Part shown: positions 62,092 through 64,000 of the stretch, in pieces | Layout of the letters: every line of letters begins with the position of its first letter | Position numbering within the stretch: the stretch's first letter is position 1 | DNA from: Halobacillus alkaliphilus | GTDB taxonomy: Bacteria > Bacillota > Bacilli > Bacillales > Halobacillaceae | DNA length: 64,000 nt | Reading direction: 5' to 3' | Assembly: GCF_900113125.1 (NCBI RefSeq) | Contig: NZ_FOOG01000007.1 | Location: 1-64,000, forward strand | Notes under the pieces: generated by a model | The model's input: the letters and a program-made list of their open reading frames with translations, nothing else | The model's database searches: none | What the model was told of the DNA's origin: nothing | Program-made: the position numbers and the translations under genes

Positions 62092-63015
62092 TTGAAGTTC
62101 AAAAAAGAAATAACCTGGCTGGTCTATTTTGCAAGTATCGTTTCACTATTCGTAGCATCCATTGGTGTTTCATCGAGCCATAGTTCTCCCTCCACTTCAT
62201 TTCAATCGATTCAAGGAGAGAATATACCATTATACGGGAAAGGGTTATATCAATTAGACTCGGTGAGTGCAGCCGCTCAGGTGATCGCTCAGGACTGGGT
62301 AACCCTTTTATTAGGACTGCCATTATTATGGTTCTCGTTACACTGGGCTAGAAGAGGAAGTATGAAGGGACGAATCCTTCTTGCTGGAACAATTGGATAC
62401 TTTTTGTACACCTATGCCTCGTATGCTTTGCTACTCATGTATAATGATTTCTTCTTACTGTATGTTGTCTTGCTTTCCACTTCGTTTTTTGCCTTCACGT
62501 TAACCATGATGTCATTCGATTATGAAAAGCTGCATCAATCCTTTGATGCTACTATCCCTGTAAAAACAATCGCTGGATTCTTGTTTTTCCTTGCGTTTCT
62601 ACTGCTCGCTTTATGGCTAAGCCGAATCCTGCCAGCTATTATTAACAATACCCCGCCCACCGGTCTCGAACATTATACGACGCTTGTCATCCAAGTGCTA
62701 GATCTCAGTTTTATCGTACCCGCAGCTATTCTATCCGGCGTACTCGTCCTTCGAAAACATGCATTTGGTTATTTGCTTGCAACCATCCTCATCGTAAAAG
62801 GTATGACGATGCTGACTGCCATCACAGCTATGATGGCTAACATTATGAGAGCTGGAGAGGCTGTTTCCATTATAGAACTATCCCTATTTCCATTATTGAA
62901 TATCTTCGTGGTGTACTGTCTTATTCTTATGTTGAAACACGTAAAGGAACATAAATCTGTTACAGGAGGTCCTTCCCATGAAAACACTAATCGTTTACGG
63001 CACCAAACACGGTAG
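62092..63015 (+). CDS. Eight-TM membrane protein, function unknown
   Basis: A 307-residue protein with about eight hydrophobic helices. The first (KEITWLVYFASIVSLFVASI) is followed by a Ser-rich outer loop with a short GKGLYQLDSVSAAAQ block, and the rest alternate evenly. I do not recognise the family. The start is TTG at 62092 behind TAGGAGGTGG; the GTG at 62083 would lie inside that site. Its end overlaps the next gene by 38 bp, so the two are coupled. Confidence 0.72.
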   Translation: MKFKKEITWLVYFASIVSLFVASIGVSSSHSSPSTSFQSIQGENIPLYGKGLYQLDSVSAAAQVIAQDWVTLLLGLPLLWFSLHWARRGSMKGRILLAGTIGYFLYTYASYALLLMYNDFFLLYVVLLSTSFFAFTLTMMSFDYEKLHQSFDATIPVKTIAGFLFFLAFLLLALWLSRILPAIINNTPPTGLEHYTTLVIQVLDLSFIVPAAILSGVLVLRKHAFGYLLATILIVKGMTMLTAITAMMANIMRAGEAVSIIELSLFPLLNIFVVYCLILMLKHVKEHKSVTGGPSHENTNRLRHQTR

Positions 63016-63460
63016 TGCTAGAAAGGTAGCGTATAGATTACATGACAAATTGCCGGGAGATGTCCAGGTAAGATCTGTCACAAAGGAGAGTATCCCGTCT
63101 TTACAAGATTTCGATACAATCATTCTCGGAGGTTCTATTTATATGGGGAAGATTCAAAAAGAATTAAGGCAGTTTGCGGAGGAAAAGGAGGCGGAACTGC
63201 TCCAGAAGAAATTGGCGCTCTACATCTGCGCCGGAGAACCAGATCCTTCTCTGCGAGTTCAGGAGCTGAAGGATAACTTTCCAGAAAAACTGTACGACCA
63301 TGCCGTCGTTAAAGAAGTGGCTGGTCACGAGATTCATATGGATCAGTTAAATCTATTAGAGAAGTCCATTTTGCGCATGAAAGGCGTTAAAAACAGTTCC
63401 TCTCAGTTGTCAGGGGAAATAATTGATCACACGGCTGAAAAGCTGGCAGAACCTCACTAG
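62978..63460 (+). CDS. Flavodoxin-like protein (HemG-type)
   Basis: A 160-residue flavodoxin-fold protein: phosphate loop KTLIVYGTKHGSARKVA (3-19, T-x-x-G-S type), DTIILGGSIYMGKI (second FMN loop) and LALYICAGEP. It matches the flavodoxin_5/HemG-like group; the soluble length suits an FMN-binding redox protein. Bacillaceae use HemY for protoporphyrinogen, so heme synthesis is not certain. A GGAGGT ribosome binding site lies inside the preceding gene, whose 3' end it overlaps by 38 bp. Confidence 0.82.
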   Translation: MKTLIVYGTKHGSARKVAYRLHDKLPGDVQVRSVTKESIPSLQDFDTIILGGSIYMGKIQKELRQFAEEKEAELLQKKLALYICAGEPDPSLRVQELKDNFPEKLYDHAVVKEVAGHEIHMDQLNLLEKSILRMKGVKNSSSQLSGEIIDHTAEKLAEPH

Positions 63461-63499
63461 TAAGTGGGGTCCTCCATTTAGCATCCACACAGCACACAA

Positions 63500-63532
63500 G
63501 AAAAGGAGCTCCTCAATAATGAGAAGCTCCCT
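63500..63532 (-). terminator. Terminator between the flavodoxin-like and GH31 genes
   Basis: GGAGCT (63505-63510) pairs with AGCTCC (63525-63530), with an inner CTC/GAG pair. The A-run to its left gives U-rich RNA on the minus strand, so it mainly serves the GH31 gene. Confidence 0.6.
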
Positions 63533-63627
63533 ATACCAACTCTTTAAAAGCCTATGGACAATTAGGTTATTAGAATGAAAGAAAATGATGGCCGACAGGC
63601 ACCCCTGTCAGCCTCAACTATAATAAG

Positions 63628-64000
63628 TTATTTTTTCTTACCCTTGAATTGAATCTTCACTTTTTTATCTTCATCAGCTGGAACATTAACATACAATGTT
63701 TCGTCTTCTTCATTATAGAAATAGGTTTCCTGGTTTTCTTTAACTTCCTTAATGGAATCTACCTCTTTATATTTTGAACGAGCTGCTTTAATTTTCTTAG
63801 GAGCATTCTCGCCATTCAGCTTAAGTGTATATGATTCTATTTCAGTATCATAACCTGTCACTTCATTTTTGTTAGTAAACTCTATGTGTTTACCTTTACG
63901 TTCTACTTTGAAATTTGTAATGTTGTATTCTCCATCTTTATGATCAAGAGTGGCACCATCATCTTCGTAGAAGGAATAGGTCGCTTCTTCTTCAAGATAG
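63628..64000 (-). CDS. GH31 alpha-glucosidase, C-terminal part (continues past window)
   Basis: The open frame runs from 63628 to the window edge without a stop upstream: 123 residues of the C-terminus. YLEEEATYSFYEDDGATLDH then KDGEYNITNFKV is the DUF5110-type beta domain that ends GH31 alpha-glucosidases (pattern YEDDG..Y..GEY..T.F). The rest is Lys/Glu-rich beta structure ending in KKVKIQFKGKKK. The catalytic domain lies outside the window. A GTG at 63861 is not the true start. Confidence 0.78.
   Translation of the reverse strand, partial: YLEEEATYSFYEDDGATLDHKDGEYNITNFKVERKGKHIEFTNKNEVTGYDTEIESYTLKLNGENAPKKIKAARSKYKEVDSIKEVKENQETYFYNEEDETLYVNVPADEDKKVKIQFKGKKK

Noticed and set aside
1-64000. 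CRISPR arrays, rRNA genes, intact tRNA genes, integrase genes
   Set aside because: Looked for by eye on both strands; no regularly spaced repeats, rRNA signatures, complete cloverleaf or recombinase motifs were seen.

Overview
The window looks like a chromosome segment of a moderately halophilic or marine member of the Bacillaceae (Halobacillus/Thalassobacillus/Virgibacillus type). The grounds are AGGAGG-type ribosome binding sites, sigma-B-, sigma-D-, CcpA (cre)- and LutR-like sites with Bacillus logic, Bacillus-type gabR/gabT/gabD and hag genes, several Na+-coupled (SSS) symporters, an NhaC antiporter and a glucosylglycerate (compatible solute) operon. This is inference from gene content; no rRNA or other taxonomic marker is present.

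Layout. 0-3.6 kb: a palindromic intergenic repeat, a circularly permuted ATP-grasp/alpha-E gene pair and a sigma-B-type stress gene (KGG repeats fused to a YjzC-like tail). 3.8-7.4 kb: L-lactate permease divergent from an MQO-family dehydrogenase. Both carry LutR-type operators, which argues for L-lactate:quinone oxidoreductase rather than malate oxidase. 7.7-12.2 kb: a membrane diguanylate cyclase, an unassigned permease-like protein, a frameshifted small membrane gene and flagellin with a sigma-D promoter.

12.3-21.0 kb is an AT-rich accessory island and the most interesting part. It holds a four-gene type IV CBASS operon: a SLATT-like 2TM effector, QueC-like Cap9, TGT-like Cap10 and a CD-NTase starting Met-Gly-Gly. 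The operon lies between a decayed XRE repressor and a truncated ImmA-like gene, i.e. the debris of an ImmR/ImmA control module. Next come a gene-poor stretch, a 1037-residue SF2 helicase with a nuclease-like C-terminal motif (probable second defence gene) and a tRNA-Arg(UCU) 3' relic that looks like a former attachment site.

21.1-29.7 kb: a catabolic operon (two M20 amidohydrolases, SSS symporter with a small partner, semialdehyde dehydrogenase, GABA-type aminotransferase) divergent from a GabR-type regulator. 29.7-35.5 kb: two diverged copies of a roughly 220-bp noncoding repeat around small genes and a K+ channel, then a voltage-gated-type K+ channel and two tandem secreted M14 carboxypeptidases. 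35.7-47.1 kb: a 4-hydroxyphenylacetate (homoprotocatechuate meta-cleavage) cluster, hpaE-hpaB-hpaD-hpaC-FAD synthetase-DapA-like aldolase on one side of a LysR gene, and symporter, hpaF and split hpaG genes on the other. 47.4-54.3 kb: an esterase, NhaC, and a coupled aminotransferase / 2-oxoacid dehydrogenase E1alpha-E1beta-E2 operon that could feed arylacetates into the hpa pathway. 54.6-61.6 kb: an IS256 relic, then a CdaR-type regulator and an operon for GH13 phosphorylase, glycerate kinase, SSS symporter and an unknown protein, best read as glucosylglycerate use. 62-64 kb: a membrane protein, a flavodoxin-like protein and the C-terminus of a GH31 alpha-glucosidase running off the window.

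Catabolic operons are tagged by cre-like sites (lctP, hpaE, hpa symporter, phosphorylase), which suggests CcpA control. No rRNA, intact tRNA or CRISPR array was seen.
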